From an uncultured Butyrivibrio sp. (lineage in GTDB: Bacteria; Bacillota; Clostridia; Lachnospirales; Lachnospiraceae), in assembly GCF_947169445.1 (NCBI RefSeq), contig NZ_CAMVPU010000034.1:1-41073 (forward strand): a stretch of DNA of 41,073 bases, read 5' to 3'. Position 1 is the first letter of the stretch. Every line of letters starts with the position of its first letter. Position numbers and translations under genes: made by a program. The notes under the pieces are model-generated. The model was not told the origin of the DNA. It made no database searches and saw only the letters and a program-made list of their open reading frames with translations. Positions 1 through 8,197 of the stretch are shown in pieces.

Positions 1-457
1 TCTGCTGCTGTCCACCGGAAAGCTGGTCAGCACGTACAAAAGCCTTATCAAGAATTCCTACTTTATCAAGACACTCAAGCGCTTTGATCTTTTCCTCTTT
101 TGTATAAATGCCAAAAGTAGATCTGTACCATGGCATATCAGGTACAAAAGCAGTGAGAACATTTTTTATAACTGTAGTTCTTGTGATCAAATTAAAAGAC
201 TGGAAAATCATGCCTATTTTTCTTCTGAATCTACGAAGCTGCTTTCCAGACAGACTCATGACATCAACACCATCCACGGTGAGTTTTCCGCTAGTCACAT
301 CGTGCATCCTGTTTATGGTACGAATAAGTGTGGATTTTCCAGCACCAGACAGACCAATAATGGCAACAAATTCTCCCTGCTCAATTGAAAGGTTTACATG
401 CTTTAACCCCTCAAAACCATTGGGATATCTTTTTCCTACATCTTCAAATTTGATCAT
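1..457 (-). CDS. phnC: Phosphonate/phosphate ABC transporter ATP-binding protein (partial, 3' end outside window)
   Basis: This is the ATPase subunit of a PhnCDE-type importer. It would energise uptake of phosphonate, phosphite or phosphate from the cytoplasmic face of the membrane. About 152 codons are visible, starting with ATG at 457 behind an AGGAGA ribosome-binding site. The N-terminus reads MIKFEDVGKRYPNG, followed by a Walker A motif GLSGAGKST, a Q-loop (IFQSFNLI) and, right at the window edge, the ABC signature LSGGQQQ. Walker B and the permease gene must lie beyond position 1. The gene follows phnD by about 80 bases, with a terminator-like hairpin between them. The family call is firm; the exact substrate cannot be told from sequence. 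Confidence 0.93.
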   Translation of the reverse strand, partial: MIKFEDVGKRYPNGFEGLKHVNLSIEQGEFVAIIGLSGAGKSTLIRTINRMHDVTSGKLTVDGVDVMSLSGKQLRRFRRKIGMIFQSFNLITRTTVIKNVLTAFVPDMPWYRSTFGIYTKEEKIKALECLDKVGILDKAFVRADQLSGGQQQ

Positions 458-491
458 TTCCAGTTCTCTCTCCTATTATTTTGTCGAAAAA

Positions 492-518
492 GGGGAAGAT
501 ACCCTTGATATCTTCCCC
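492..518 (-). terminator. Terminator-like hairpin between phnD and phnC
   Basis: A perfect 10-bp stem (GGGGAAGATA at 492-501 with its complement at 509-518) closes a 7-base loop. On the minus strand it is followed by TTTTTC. It lies between the phnD stop and the phnC ribosome-binding site, so it probably lets only part of the transcription pass into phnC. It may also stabilise the phnD message, since binding proteins are usually needed in excess. Confidence 0.6.
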
Positions 519-535
519 CAATATACAATTCAGTA

Positions 536-1642
536 TTACTGTAAAGACATAATGAGCTGCTGAGCTGCTCTCTCTGAATCATAATCTTCAGACTTAGCCT
601 CAACATAACCATTATGGCTGTAGATAGCAATTACTTCCTTACCAGCATCTGTGTTACCGATGTTGATAAATGCCTTTGTAATTGCAGCCTTGAAAGCATC
701 ATCCATGATTGGAGATGTCTTACTTACACTAATTGTGTCGTTATAGATACCGTCTGTAACGCCGATAACATTTGTCTCATCCCAGATGCTTGCTGTTCTA
801 GCATACTCAGATGTCCACTTCTCTTCCTGATCACGTCTTGCATCAGCATATGTTACAAGTACATCAACCTGGCCTGAAGCAAGTCTTGAGAAAGCTGTTC
901 CATAGTTATCTGAAAGAGCTGTGTGTGAAAGGTCTGTAATGTGCTTGTCATAGTTGTTCTGAAGCCAGAGTGAAGGATAAATATATCCAGCAGGTGATGA
1001 AGAGTTCATTACGCTCCAGTTAAGACCATCAAGATCTTCCCATGTAAGCTCTTCGCCAGCGTTAACCTTAGCAGCTACTGCCTGACCAGCCTCTGAAGGT
1101 CCAGCAATGATAAGTGCACGATAGAATGTTACCTGAGCATCAGATGCTGAAGTAGGCTTCTCGTCGTTCCACACCTTAGGATCTGGGCTCTCGATTGAAA
1201 GACCATTTCTTGTTGCTGTAAGGATTACATCACAACCATCATCATAAAGAACATAAGTACCACCAGGAATAAGACCTACGTCGATTGTTCCTGCTGAAAG
1301 ACCTTCGCCAACTGCCTCAAAGCTTGTTCCAACAGTGATATCAACTTCACCAACCTCATATCCAAGGCCAGCAAGCTCTGTTGTTAGCATCTCTTTAAGT
1401 GGTTCTGTTGCTGTTACGATCTCATCAGGCTCACGTGAAGGTACGAAACCGATTGTAAGCTTGTCAATCTTAACGTTCTCTGCCGGAGCAGCTACAGCCT
1501 CTGTGCTCTGTGCTGCCTCAGTAGTCTGTGCAGTCTCAGTAGCTGGTGCCTCTGTCTCCTGTGTTGCTGCGCTGTTGCCGCAACCTGCAAGCATTGCCAT
1601 TGTGGAAACACCTGCGATCATCATTGCAAAAAATCTCTTCAT
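536..1642 (-). CDS. phnD: PhnD-type phosphonate/phosphate ABC transporter substrate-binding lipoprotein
   Basis: This is a 368-residue extracellular solute-binding lipoprotein that would deliver phosphonate or a related oxyanion to the PhnC transporter. A signal peptide ends in the lipobox LAGC, placing the acylated cysteine at residue 21. A Thr/Glu/Ala-rich linker (about residues 25-55) then leads to the periplasmic-binding fold. Family-typical segments include IGFVPSREPDEI, the GTSFEAVGEGLSAGTIDVGLIPGGTY-type region, and YPSLWLQNN. The start ATG at 1642 has an excellent GGAGGAAATT leader. It is first in a small operon with phnC. The PhnD-like family is clear; whether the ligand is phosphonate, phosphite or phosphate is not. 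Confidence 0.9.
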   Translation of the reverse strand: MKRFFAMMIAGVSTMAMLAGCGNSAATQETEAPATETAQTTEAAQSTEAVAAPAENVKIDKLTIGFVPSREPDEIVTATEPLKEMLTTELAGLGYEVGEVDITVGTSFEAVGEGLSAGTIDVGLIPGGTYVLYDDGCDVILTATRNGLSIESPDPKVWNDEKPTSASDAQVTFYRALIIAGPSEAGQAVAAKVNAGEELTWEDLDGLNWSVMNSSSPAGYIYPSLWLQNNYDKHITDLSHTALSDNYGTAFSRLASGQVDVLVTYADARRDQEEKWTSEYARTASIWDETNVIGVTDGIYNDTISVSKTSPIMDDAFKAAITKAFINIGNTDAGKEVIAIYSHNGYVEAKSEDYDSERAAQQLIMSLQ

Positions 1643-1693
1643 AATTTCCTCCTGCCAAAATAGGCTTATAAAGATTATTTATTGGGGTGAAAA

Positions 1694-1719
1694 AAGCTCA
1701 TGTGTATCCACATGAGCTT
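1694..1719 (-). terminator. Intrinsic terminator downstream of rpe
   Basis: An 11-bp perfect stem (AAGCTCATGTG at 1694-1704 against 1709-1719) has a 4-base loop and is followed by six Ts on the minus strand. Flanking GGTGA/TCACC sequences can extend the pairing. It lies about 110 bases after the rpe stop and before phnD, so it probably ends the pentose operon transcript. It could also act as a leader attenuator if phnD transcription starts upstream of it. Confidence 0.7.
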
Positions 1720-1828
1720 GTCACCTTTTACACGACAAAAAGTTTAAGTTATAGCAAAGGATTTGTCAACGAATTATTGACTTTGCCGGATTAAAGGATT
1801 AACGCATAAAATCGGCATTTTCAGTATT

Positions 1829-2491
1829 TTATCTTTTATTATCCAGAATATTCATAAACTCTTTTACGTTTGTAGTTATATCACCGTTAAAGACACCTGA
1901 TCCGGAAACAATTACATTTGCACCGGCTTCAAGCACATCTTTCACATTGCTGACGTATATACCACCATCAACCTCAATATCAGTATTAAGGCCCTTTGAA
2001 TCAAGGCTCTTCCTTACTGCCTTCACCCTTTCAATGCTCTCCGGAATAAATGACTGACCGCCAAATCCCGGTTCAACTGTCATGACCAGTATCATATCAA
2101 CCTTGTCAAGATAGGGCTCAAGAACATCTACAGCTGTACCTGGCTTAATAGAAATACCCGCCTTTATTCCAAGGGAATGTATCTTATCTATAACTGCCAT
2201 AGGATCATCTGTAGATTCGTAATGAAATGTTATGATATCAGCTCCGCATTTAGCAAATTCCTCTATAAATCTTATTGGATCTGTTATCATGATATGAACA
2301 TCAAAAACCTTCTTAGTTGTATTTCTGATGCTCTTAATAACTGGCATACCATAGGAAATGGATGGCACAAAAATGCCATCCATTACATCAATATGGATAT
2401 ACTCAGCTCCCGCTTTATCCACCTCTTCTATCTGCTGACCCAAGATACTGAAATCTGCAGATAGAATTGAGGGACTTAAGATATTCTTCAT
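1829..2491 (-). CDS. rpe: Ribulose-phosphate 3-epimerase
   Basis: This 220-residue TIM-barrel enzyme interconverts D-ribulose-5-P and D-xylulose-5-P in the cytoplasm. Recognisable family motifs are LSPSILSADF at the N-terminus, the metal/active-site segment IHIDVMDGIFVPSIS, FDVHIMI, MTVEPGFGGQSFI and EVDGGI near the C-terminus. The ATG at 2491 overlaps the stop codon of the transketolase C-subunit gene (TAATG), implying translational coupling. It is the last gene of the pentose operon and is followed by a terminator at 1694-1719. Length and motifs are normal for the family. Confidence 0.96.
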   Translation of the reverse strand: MKNILSPSILSADFSILGQQIEEVDKAGAEYIHIDVMDGIFVPSISYGMPVIKSIRNTTKKVFDVHIMITDPIRFIEEFAKCGADIITFHYESTDDPMAVIDKIHSLGIKAGISIKPGTAVDVLEPYLDKVDMILVMTVEPGFGGQSFIPESIERVKAVRKSLDSKGLNTDIEVDGGIYVSNVKDVLEAGANVIVSGSGVFNGDITTNVKEFMNILDNKR

Positions 2492-3432
2492 TATTTCAAA
2501 AATTCCTTTACTGATGCATATACTCCGTCACCATCAAGGCCATACTTCTTAACAAGAGCGCCTGCAGATCCTGACTCACCGAATCTATCCTGCATACCGA
2601 TCTTCTTAACAACTGTAGGACATTCCTCTGAAAGAACATCGCATACTGCGCTTCCAAGACCGCCGATTACTGAGTGTTCCTCAACAGTAACAACCTTACC
2701 AGTCTTCTTAGCTGTAGCAACTACAAGCTCTCTATCAATAGGCTTGATTGTGCAGATGTTAACAACTTCTGCGCTGATACCGTCAGCTGCAAGCTTCTCA
2801 GCAGCCTCAAGAGCAGAACCCACTCCGATACCAGTTGCTATAATGCTAACATCAGTACCCTCTCTAAGTACAGTACCTTTTCCAAGTTCAAACTTATAAT
2901 CAGGTCTGTCATTAACTACAGGGCAAGCTGCACGTCCAAAACGAATGTAAACAGGACCTTCGTGCTCAGCAGCAGCTCTTACACAAGCTCTTGCCTCGAT
3001 ATCATCAGCAGGGCACATAACAACCATTCCAGGAATAGTTCTCATAAGTGCAAGGTCTTCGTTACACTGATGGCTGGCACCATCCTCACCTACAGTAATA
3101 CCTGCATGTGTTCCACCGATCTTAACATTAAGATGTGGGTAACCAATTGAGTTACGAACCTGCTCGAAAGCACGTCCTGTAGCAAACATTGCAAATGTGC
3201 TGACAAAAGGAATCTTTCCTGTTGTAGCAAGACCTGCTGCAATACCCATCATGTTACACTCTGCGATACCGCAATCGATGTGACGATCAGGGAACTCCTT
3301 CTTAAACCAGCCAGTTCTTGTTGCTGCTGCAAGGTCAGCATCAAGTACAACTACCTTGTCGTTAACCTTTGCAAGCTCTATAAGTTCTTTACCATAGCTA
3401 TCTCTTGTAGCTATCTTCTTTACTTCGCTCAT
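2491..3432 (-). CDS. Transketolase, C-terminal (pyrimidine-binding) subunit
   Basis: This 313-residue second half of a split transketolase carries the pyrimidine-binding and C-terminal domains. It would pair with the product of the gene just upstream to form the thiamine-diphosphate enzyme that moves two-carbon ketol units. Typical segments include DADLAAATRTGWF, the FPDRHIDCGIAECNMMGIAAGLA region with its catalytic Glu, GGTHAGITVGEDGASHQ, and the GTDVSIIATGIGV start of the C-terminal domain. The start ATG at 3432 follows AGGAGGTAAGA. Split transketolases are common in Firmicutes and archaea, so the half-length is not a truncation. Confidence 0.95.
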   Translation of the reverse strand: MSEVKKIATRDSYGKELIELAKVNDKVVVLDADLAAATRTGWFKKEFPDRHIDCGIAECNMMGIAAGLATTGKIPFVSTFAMFATGRAFEQVRNSIGYPHLNVKIGGTHAGITVGEDGASHQCNEDLALMRTIPGMVVMCPADDIEARACVRAAAEHEGPVYIRFGRAACPVVNDRPDYKFELGKGTVLREGTDVSIIATGIGVGSALEAAEKLAADGISAEVVNICTIKPIDRELVVATAKKTGKVVTVEEHSVIGGLGSAVCDVLSEECPTVVKKIGMQDRFGESGSAGALVKKYGLDGDGVYASVKEFLK

Positions 3433-3476
3433 TCTTACCTCCTAGTATATACAATCAATGCGTTAAAAGCGTGCGC

Positions 3477-4307
3477 TTAAGCCAATGCCTCACCAATCTT
3501 GTTAAGATCATCCATAGCCTTTGCATACTCCTCATCGTTAGGTGCTACGCCGTGCCATGAAACCTGACCTTCCATAAAGGAAACGCCCTTACCCTTTAAG
3601 CTGTGGGCAATGATAGCTGTTGGCTGACCCTTAGTCTCTCTTGCTTCCTTAAATGCAGCTCTAAGAGCATCAAAGTCATGAGCGTCAACATTGATTACAT
3701 GGAAGTTGAATGCCTCAAACTTCTTATCGATAGGATATGGTGAACATACCTGATCAACAGGTCCGTCGATCTGAAGACCATTGTTGTCAACGATAACAAC
3801 AAGATTATCAAGCTTACGGAAGCCTGCAAACATAGCTGCCTCCCATACCTGACCTTCTTCAATCTCACCATCACCAAGAAGTGTGTATGTTCTGTAGTCT
3901 TTATTATCAAGCTTTGCAGAAAGAGCCATTCCGCAAGCAACTGAGATTCCCTGTCCAAGAGAACCGCTGCTCATATCAAGTCCTGGAAGATACTGCATAC
4001 TTGGGTGACCCTGAAGTCTTGAACCAAGCTTACGAAGTGTAGTAAGCTCCTCAACAGGGAAGTATCCCTTCTGAGCCATTACAGAGTAAAGACCTGGAGC
4101 TGTATGTCCCTTTGAAAGAACGAAACGATCACGATCCGGATTCTTAGGATTAGCAGGATCAACGTTCATCTCCTCAAAATACAGATATGTAAAAATATCT
4201 GCTGCTGACAGTGATCCACCCGGGTGACCAGCACCTGCTGCGTGAACCGCTGTAACAATGCCCTTGCGGACTTCGTTTGCAATCTTCTGCAATTCTTTGT
4301 TTGTCAT
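3477..4307 (-). CDS. Transketolase, N-terminal (ThDP-binding) subunit
   Basis: This 276-residue N-terminal half of a two-subunit transketolase binds thiamine diphosphate. GHPGGSLSAADI lies near residue 28, and the ThDP motif begins at GDGEIEEGQ and ends at VDNNGLQ. HSLKGKGVSFME and SWHG follow near the C-terminus. The ATG at 4307 is preceded by AGAGGAGGAATT. The stop is about 44 bases before the C-subunit gene. In this operon it would consume xylulose-5-P made from L-ribulose-5-P by AraD, linking arabinose use to glycolysis. Confidence 0.95.
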   Translation of the reverse strand: MTNKELQKIANEVRKGIVTAVHAAGAGHPGGSLSAADIFTYLYFEEMNVDPANPKNPDRDRFVLSKGHTAPGLYSVMAQKGYFPVEELTTLRKLGSRLQGHPSMQYLPGLDMSSGSLGQGISVACGMALSAKLDNKDYRTYTLLGDGEIEEGQVWEAAMFAGFRKLDNLVVIVDNNGLQIDGPVDQVCSPYPIDKKFEAFNFHVINVDAHDFDALRAAFKEARETKGQPTAIIAHSLKGKGVSFMEGQVSWHGVAPNDEEYAKAMDDLNKIGEALA

Positions 4308-4457
4308 AATTCCTCCTCTGATAACGATAAGTTTTCATCTGTACCAGTATAATAAAATACACAAAATATACATTTTGGTTTATTAGCAGTTAAACTTTAA
4401 CATAATAAAAATACGTGGTCTATGGCATTTTTTGCCGATAATTTCCTAGTTAATGCT

Positions 4458-5162
4458 TTAATTTGTAGCTCCCTGACCATAATAAGCATTAGCGCCGTGT
4501 TTGCGGTAATAGTGCTTATCCTGAAGTTCCTGCGGTGCCGGCTGAACACGAGGATTGATCACTTCACATCTGTAAGCCATTTTAGCAACTTCCTCTGTTA
4601 CAACTGCGTTGTGTACTGCTTCATGAGCATCTTTTCCCCAGCTGAATACTCCATGGTTCTTGCAAAGAACTGCAGGAACTGCCACCGGATCTTTTCCCAT
4701 GCGGTTAAATTCGTTCACAATAAGATGTCCTGTGTTCTCTTCATAAGCATCTTCGATTTCTTCCTTGGAAAGGCAACGCACACAAGGAATCTCACCGTAG
4801 AAATAATCTGCATGAGTTGTGCCATAGCATGGAATGCTTCTTCCTGCCTGTGCCCAGCTTGTTGCATAGGAAGAATGGGTATGAACCACGCCGCCAACTT
4901 CCTTAAATGCCTTATAAATCTCAACATGTGTAGGTGTATCAGATGAAGGATTAAGCTTTCCCTCAACCTTGTTGCCATTAAGGTCCATAACCACCATATC
5001 ATCAGGAGTCATGGTCTCGTAATCAACACCGCTTGGCTTAATTACGAAAAGTCCACTCTCTCTATCGATCGCACTTACATTTCCCCATGTAAAGGTCACA
5101 AGACCATACTTTGGTAAAAGAATATTCGCTTCATATACTTTTTTCTTAAGTTCTTCTAACAT
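4458..5162 (-). CDS. araD: L-ribulose-5-phosphate 4-epimerase
   Basis: This 234-residue class II aldolase-fold enzyme converts L-ribulose-5-P to D-xylulose-5-P. The metal ligands are visible as the HTH pair (His94/His96) in VVHTHSSYATSWAQAG and a third histidine in CKNHGVFSWG. GTTHADYF and the C-terminal HGANAYYGQ tail match AraD rather than fuculose-phosphate aldolase. The start ATG at 5162 has a GAGGAG ribosome-binding site. It sits between the kinase gene and the transketolase genes, exactly where the pathway predicts. The 150 bases downstream, before tktN, are AT-rich and hold no gene. Confidence 0.95.
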   Translation of the reverse strand: MLEELKKKVYEANILLPKYGLVTFTWGNVSAIDRESGLFVIKPSGVDYETMTPDDMVVMDLNGNKVEGKLNPSSDTPTHVEIYKAFKEVGGVVHTHSSYATSWAQAGRSIPCYGTTHADYFYGEIPCVRCLSKEEIEDAYEENTGHLIVNEFNRMGKDPVAVPAVLCKNHGVFSWGKDAHEAVHNAVVTEEVAKMAYRCEVINPRVQPAPQELQDKHYYRKHGANAYYGQGATN

Positions 5163-5188
5163 TTTTCTGCTCCTCGCTATTTAATTGA

Positions 5189-5219
5189 AGTTCTGCTCTC
5201 GCGTACGCTCGCCAGAACT
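5189..5219 (-). repeat. Hairpin in the araB-araD intergenic region
   Basis: A 7-bp stem (AGTTCTG at 5189-5195 with 5213-5219) encloses a GC-rich loop centred on the palindrome GCGTACGC. A second small hairpin (TCGC/GCGA) followed by six Ts lies between it and the araB stop. Together they could attenuate transcription or protect mRNA between araB and araD. Only the base pairing is observed; a role is inferred. Confidence 0.4.
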
Positions 5220-5257
5220 AAGTAGTACACTAAGCTCGAAAAAACCTCGCTAAGCGA

Positions 5258-6853
5258 TTACTTAAGTACATCAACTGCAGCTCTCTCAATTGCAAGACCT
5301 GCGTTGTAATCCTTCATAAAGTCATCAAATCCCTTTACATCCTCTGCTACAGGCTCAAAGGTCTCAACCTTTCCTGATCCAAATACCTTTTCATTCAGGT
5401 AATTCTCAAGTGTCTCGCCTTCAGATTTCTGAAGCATGAAGCCTGCAAGTATAGCCTGTCCCCAAGGGCCGCCTTCTCCTGCTGTTTCCATAAGTTTGAT
5501 AGGTGTATCAAGTGCTGCTGCCATTACTCTGTCGCCAACGCCGCGTACCTTAAAGAATCCGCCCTGACCAAAGAAGAAATCAGCCTTAACGTTCTCTTCC
5601 TTCATAAGTATGTCATTACCAGCTTTAAGTGCGCCAAGGGCTGTGTAAAGATGTGTTCTCATAAAGTTAGAGAGATTGAATTTATCATCAGGTCTTCTTA
5701 CAAACAATGGTCTTCCTTCGTTAAAGCCGGTAATACTCTCACCTGAGAAGTAGTTGTAGGCAAGAAGTCCGCCGCAATCTGCATCCCCTTCCATTGCCTT
5801 GCGGTAAAGAGTTCCATAAAGAGTATCATCATCAATATCCTGTCCGATTGCGCCAGCGAACTCTCTAAAGAGGCCAACCCATGCATTAAGATCAGAAGTG
5901 CAGTTATTGCAGTGAACCATAGCTACCTGTTCACCACTTGGTGTTGTAACAAGGTCAAGCTCAGGATATGCCTTTGAAAGGTCATGCTCCAGAACAACCA
6001 TAGAGAATACGCTTGTTCCTGCTGAAATATTACCTGTTCTGACACCAACTGAATTTGTTGCTGTCATACCAGTTCCTGCATCGCCTTCCGGAGGACAAAC
6101 CGGAACTCCTGCCTTAAGTGTTCCTGTAGGATCGAGCTTTTTAGCGCCCTCTTCTGAAAGAGTACCTGCAGTTGCTCCGGCAGGAAGTGACTTAGGAAGA
6201 ATGTCTCTGATCTTCCAGCCAAAGTCCTTGCCGGCAATAAGCTCATCAAACTTATCCAGCATCTTCTGATTATAATCGCATGTCTTGGAATCAATAGGGA
6301 ACATACCTGATGCATCACCAACACCAAGAACCTTCTCACCGGTAAGCTGCCAGTGAATGTATCCTGCAAGTGTTGTAAAGAAGTCAACCTTTGATACATG
6401 CTCTTCTCCATTAAGAATTGCCTGATAAAGATGAGCAATGCTCCATCTCTGTGGAATATGGAAGCCCAAAACCTCTGTAAGCTCATCAGAAGCCTTTTCA
6501 GTAATTGTATTTCTCCAGGTTCTGAATGGAACGAGAAGTTCTCCCTCCTTATCAAATGCCATATAGCCGTGCATCATTGCAGAAAAGCCCATAGCACCGA
6601 TCTTTACAAGCTTCTCGCCATACTGCTTTTCAACATCCTCAGCAAGCTTCCTGTAGCAGTCCTGAAGGCCTGTCCAGATATCATCAAGTGTATATGTCCA
6701 GATTCCGTTATCCAGTCTGTTTTCCCAGGAATGTGAACCTGACGCGATCGGATTATACTCATAATCCGTAAGCACCGCTTTAATTCTGGTAGAACCAAAC
6801 TCAATACCAAGAAGTGTTTTTCCTTCTGCAATTATTCCTTTTACATCACCCAT
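5258..6853 (-). CDS. araB: FGGY-family pentulose kinase, probably L-ribulokinase
   Basis: This 531-residue sugar kinase of the FGGY family has an N-terminal phosphate-binding loop (LLGIEFGSTRIKAVLTD) near residue 15. Further segments are MGFSAMMHGYMAF, GDASGMFPID, and the C-terminal ATP-binding GGPWGQAILAGFML. Its position between araR and araD indicates ATP-dependent phosphorylation of L-ribulose to L-ribulose-5-P. Sequence alone does not exclude xylulose as substrate, so the symbol rests on context. The ATG at 6853 follows AAGGAGAAAAGTT. Confidence 0.82.
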   Translation of the reverse strand: MGDVKGIIAEGKTLLGIEFGSTRIKAVLTDYEYNPIASGSHSWENRLDNGIWTYTLDDIWTGLQDCYRKLAEDVEKQYGEKLVKIGAMGFSAMMHGYMAFDKEGELLVPFRTWRNTITEKASDELTEVLGFHIPQRWSIAHLYQAILNGEEHVSKVDFFTTLAGYIHWQLTGEKVLGVGDASGMFPIDSKTCDYNQKMLDKFDELIAGKDFGWKIRDILPKSLPAGATAGTLSEEGAKKLDPTGTLKAGVPVCPPEGDAGTGMTATNSVGVRTGNISAGTSVFSMVVLEHDLSKAYPELDLVTTPSGEQVAMVHCNNCTSDLNAWVGLFREFAGAIGQDIDDDTLYGTLYRKAMEGDADCGGLLAYNYFSGESITGFNEGRPLFVRRPDDKFNLSNFMRTHLYTALGALKAGNDILMKEENVKADFFFGQGGFFKVRGVGDRVMAAALDTPIKLMETAGEGGPWGQAILAGFMLQKSEGETLENYLNEKVFGSGKVETFEPVAEDVKGFDDFMKDYNAGLAIERAAVDVLK

Positions 6854-6929
6854 AACTTTTCTCCTTTTCCTCTATTTTATTCTTGATAATAATTCCATAT
6901 TTCCAGATCACATCTACCGAAACATATCT

Positions 6930-8006
6930 TTATATTTGCCTGACCGAATCACGCATTATCACGTCCTCGGCAAATTCAAAAGTTGCATTTCCAAATTGAC
7001 CGCTGCTATGAATCATCCTGATAATATTCTGTGCAGCCTTCTCACCAAGCCTTGCCTTCGGATGCGGAATCGACGATATCGCGACTCCTCCGACACCAAC
7101 CTTAGCCATATCAGAATCATCCATTCCAATTACTGACATGTCCCCGGGAACCTTAAGCCCTTCCTCCTGTAGCATCTGCATCAGCATCCCGGCCACAAGA
7201 TCGTTGTAGCAAAAGACTGCCGTGCATCCGTTAAGTCTTTCTTTTACCCTGCCCAAGGCCTTTTTCCCATCCTTGATGTCGATGGTATCAATCCAGTTCA
7301 CATGGTCGTAGGTAAAAGACAATTTGCATTCCGTCATGGCCCGCAAATATCCGCGGTATCTCTCTCTTCCCTGCCCGTCATCAAGCTTAAGCACGCAGCC
7401 TATACTCTTATGTCCCGCTTCAGCCAGCGCCTTAACTGCTCTGTAGGCACATTCCTCGTCGTTAATGGAAACATGCGGAAGATCCAGCTCCGGATAGTAA
7501 CTGTTTAAGAAAAGAATCTTCATCCCCCTCTCCATCAACTTGTGGTACAAAGCTATGTTGGGGTTAGGAAGAGCACTTTTTACCGGCTCCATTATGACTC
7601 CGGCCACATCATTTCTCTCCAGGAGATCTTCTAATATCTGTTTTTCTTTTCCTGTTGTATTATTGGTAAAAGAAAGCTGCATAGAATAGCCCTTTGAGCT
7701 AAGCGTGCTCTCTATTCCACTGATGGTACTCGGAAAAATATAATCGTCTACATAGGTAGTAACTACAGCAACCACTGACTTCTTGCCCTCTTCAGCGTGC
7801 TGGTCTGAAACATAAGTACCGCTTCCGCGAACGCTTTCTAAAAGGCCTTCTTCGGAAAGTTTGGCAATAGCATGTCTCACTGTCTGCCTGCTAAGGCCGA
7901 ACATCTCACATAATTCATTCTCTGAAGGAATCTTCTCCCCGGGGCGCAGCCTGCCTTCGTCTATATTCTTATTTAACCAATCTATAATTTTCTGATATTT
8001 AGCCAC
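6930..8006 (-). CDS. araR: GntR/LacI-hybrid transcriptional regulator, AraR-type
   Basis: This 358-residue repressor has an N-terminal GntR winged helix (about residues 3-67, with PSENELCEMFGLSRQTVRHAI as recognition region). A LacI-like sugar-binding domain follows (about 75-355, ending in DVIMRDSVRQI). This hybrid architecture is that of Bacillus AraR, which releases DNA on binding L-arabinose. The start is taken as GTG at 8006 behind AGGTG with a 5-base spacer. It is the first gene of the pentose operon, so it probably represses its own transcript through the direct repeats at 8019-8056 and the dyad at 8156-8169. Confidence 0.88.
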   Translation of the reverse strand: MAKYQKIIDWLNKNIDEGRLRPGEKIPSENELCEMFGLSRQTVRHAIAKLSEEGLLESVRGSGTYVSDQHAEEGKKSVVAVVTTYVDDYIFPSTISGIESTLSSKGYSMQLSFTNNTTGKEKQILEDLLERNDVAGVIMEPVKSALPNPNIALYHKLMERGMKILFLNSYYPELDLPHVSINDEECAYRAVKALAEAGHKSIGCVLKLDDGQGRERYRGYLRAMTECKLSFTYDHVNWIDTIDIKDGKKALGRVKERLNGCTAVFCYNDLVAGMLMQMLQEEGLKVPGDMSVIGMDDSDMAKVGVGGVAISSIPHPKARLGEKAAQNIIRMIHSSGQFGNATFEFAEDVIMRDSVRQI

Positions 8007-8018
8007 GTTTACACCTGT

Positions 8019-8056
8019 AAGTTGTATTCATTTATATAAAGTTGTATTCATTTATA
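8019..8056 (-). promoter_or_regulatory. Tandem direct repeat, candidate AraR operator
   Basis: Two perfect 18-bp copies beginning AAGTTGTATTCATT stand 20 bp apart (8019-8036 and 8039-8056), so they would lie on the same face of the helix. They sit in the araR leader, between the predicted promoter and the ribosome-binding site. Each contains the TTGTA half-site typical of AraR operators. Binding here would block transcription of the whole pentose operon. Confidence 0.55.
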
Positions 8057-8100
8057 ATTTAACCTTTTGAAGATGTGGTATTCTCGCACGGTCCGAATTT

Positions 8101-8129
8101 ATCGTATTACTATATGTCCTTTTGGTCAA
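8101..8129 (-). promoter_or_regulatory. Predicted sigma-A promoter of the ara/tkt/rpe operon
   Basis: On the minus strand, TTGACC (8124-8129) and TACGAT (8101-8106) are separated by 17 bases. The expected start is near 8094, leaving a leader of about 90 bases that contains the direct repeats. A second TTGTA-type site lies just upstream. Confidence 0.55.
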
Positions 8130-8155
8130 TGACAAATATTTACAATTTTACAAAG

Positions 8156-8169
8156 TTGTATATGTACAA
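8156..8169. promoter_or_regulatory. AraR-box-like dyad upstream of the araR promoter
   Basis: TTGTATATGTACAA is a near-perfect dyad with TTGTA/TACAA arms, resembling the Bacillus AraR box (TTGTACGTACAA) with two more central bases. It lies about 27 bp upstream of the predicted -35 element, so with the sites at 8019-8056 it brackets the promoter. Confidence 0.45.
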
Positions 8170-8197
8170 ATATATCAACCCCAAAATGGGCAAGGGA

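Noticed and set aside
108..563. Plus-strand reading frame over phnC
   Set aside because: It is the antisense of a clear ABC ATPase with Walker A and signature motifs; no ribosome-binding site or family similarity supports it.
2491..4307. Split transketolase read as a frameshifted single gene
   Set aside because: The two halves have separate strong ribosome-binding sites and a 44-base gap at the normal domain boundary, the standard two-subunit form.
4308..4457. Possible AraR operator or riboswitch ahead of tktN
   Set aside because: The stretch is AT-rich with only weak dyads; I could not find a TTGTA/TACAA site or a conserved riboswitch core.
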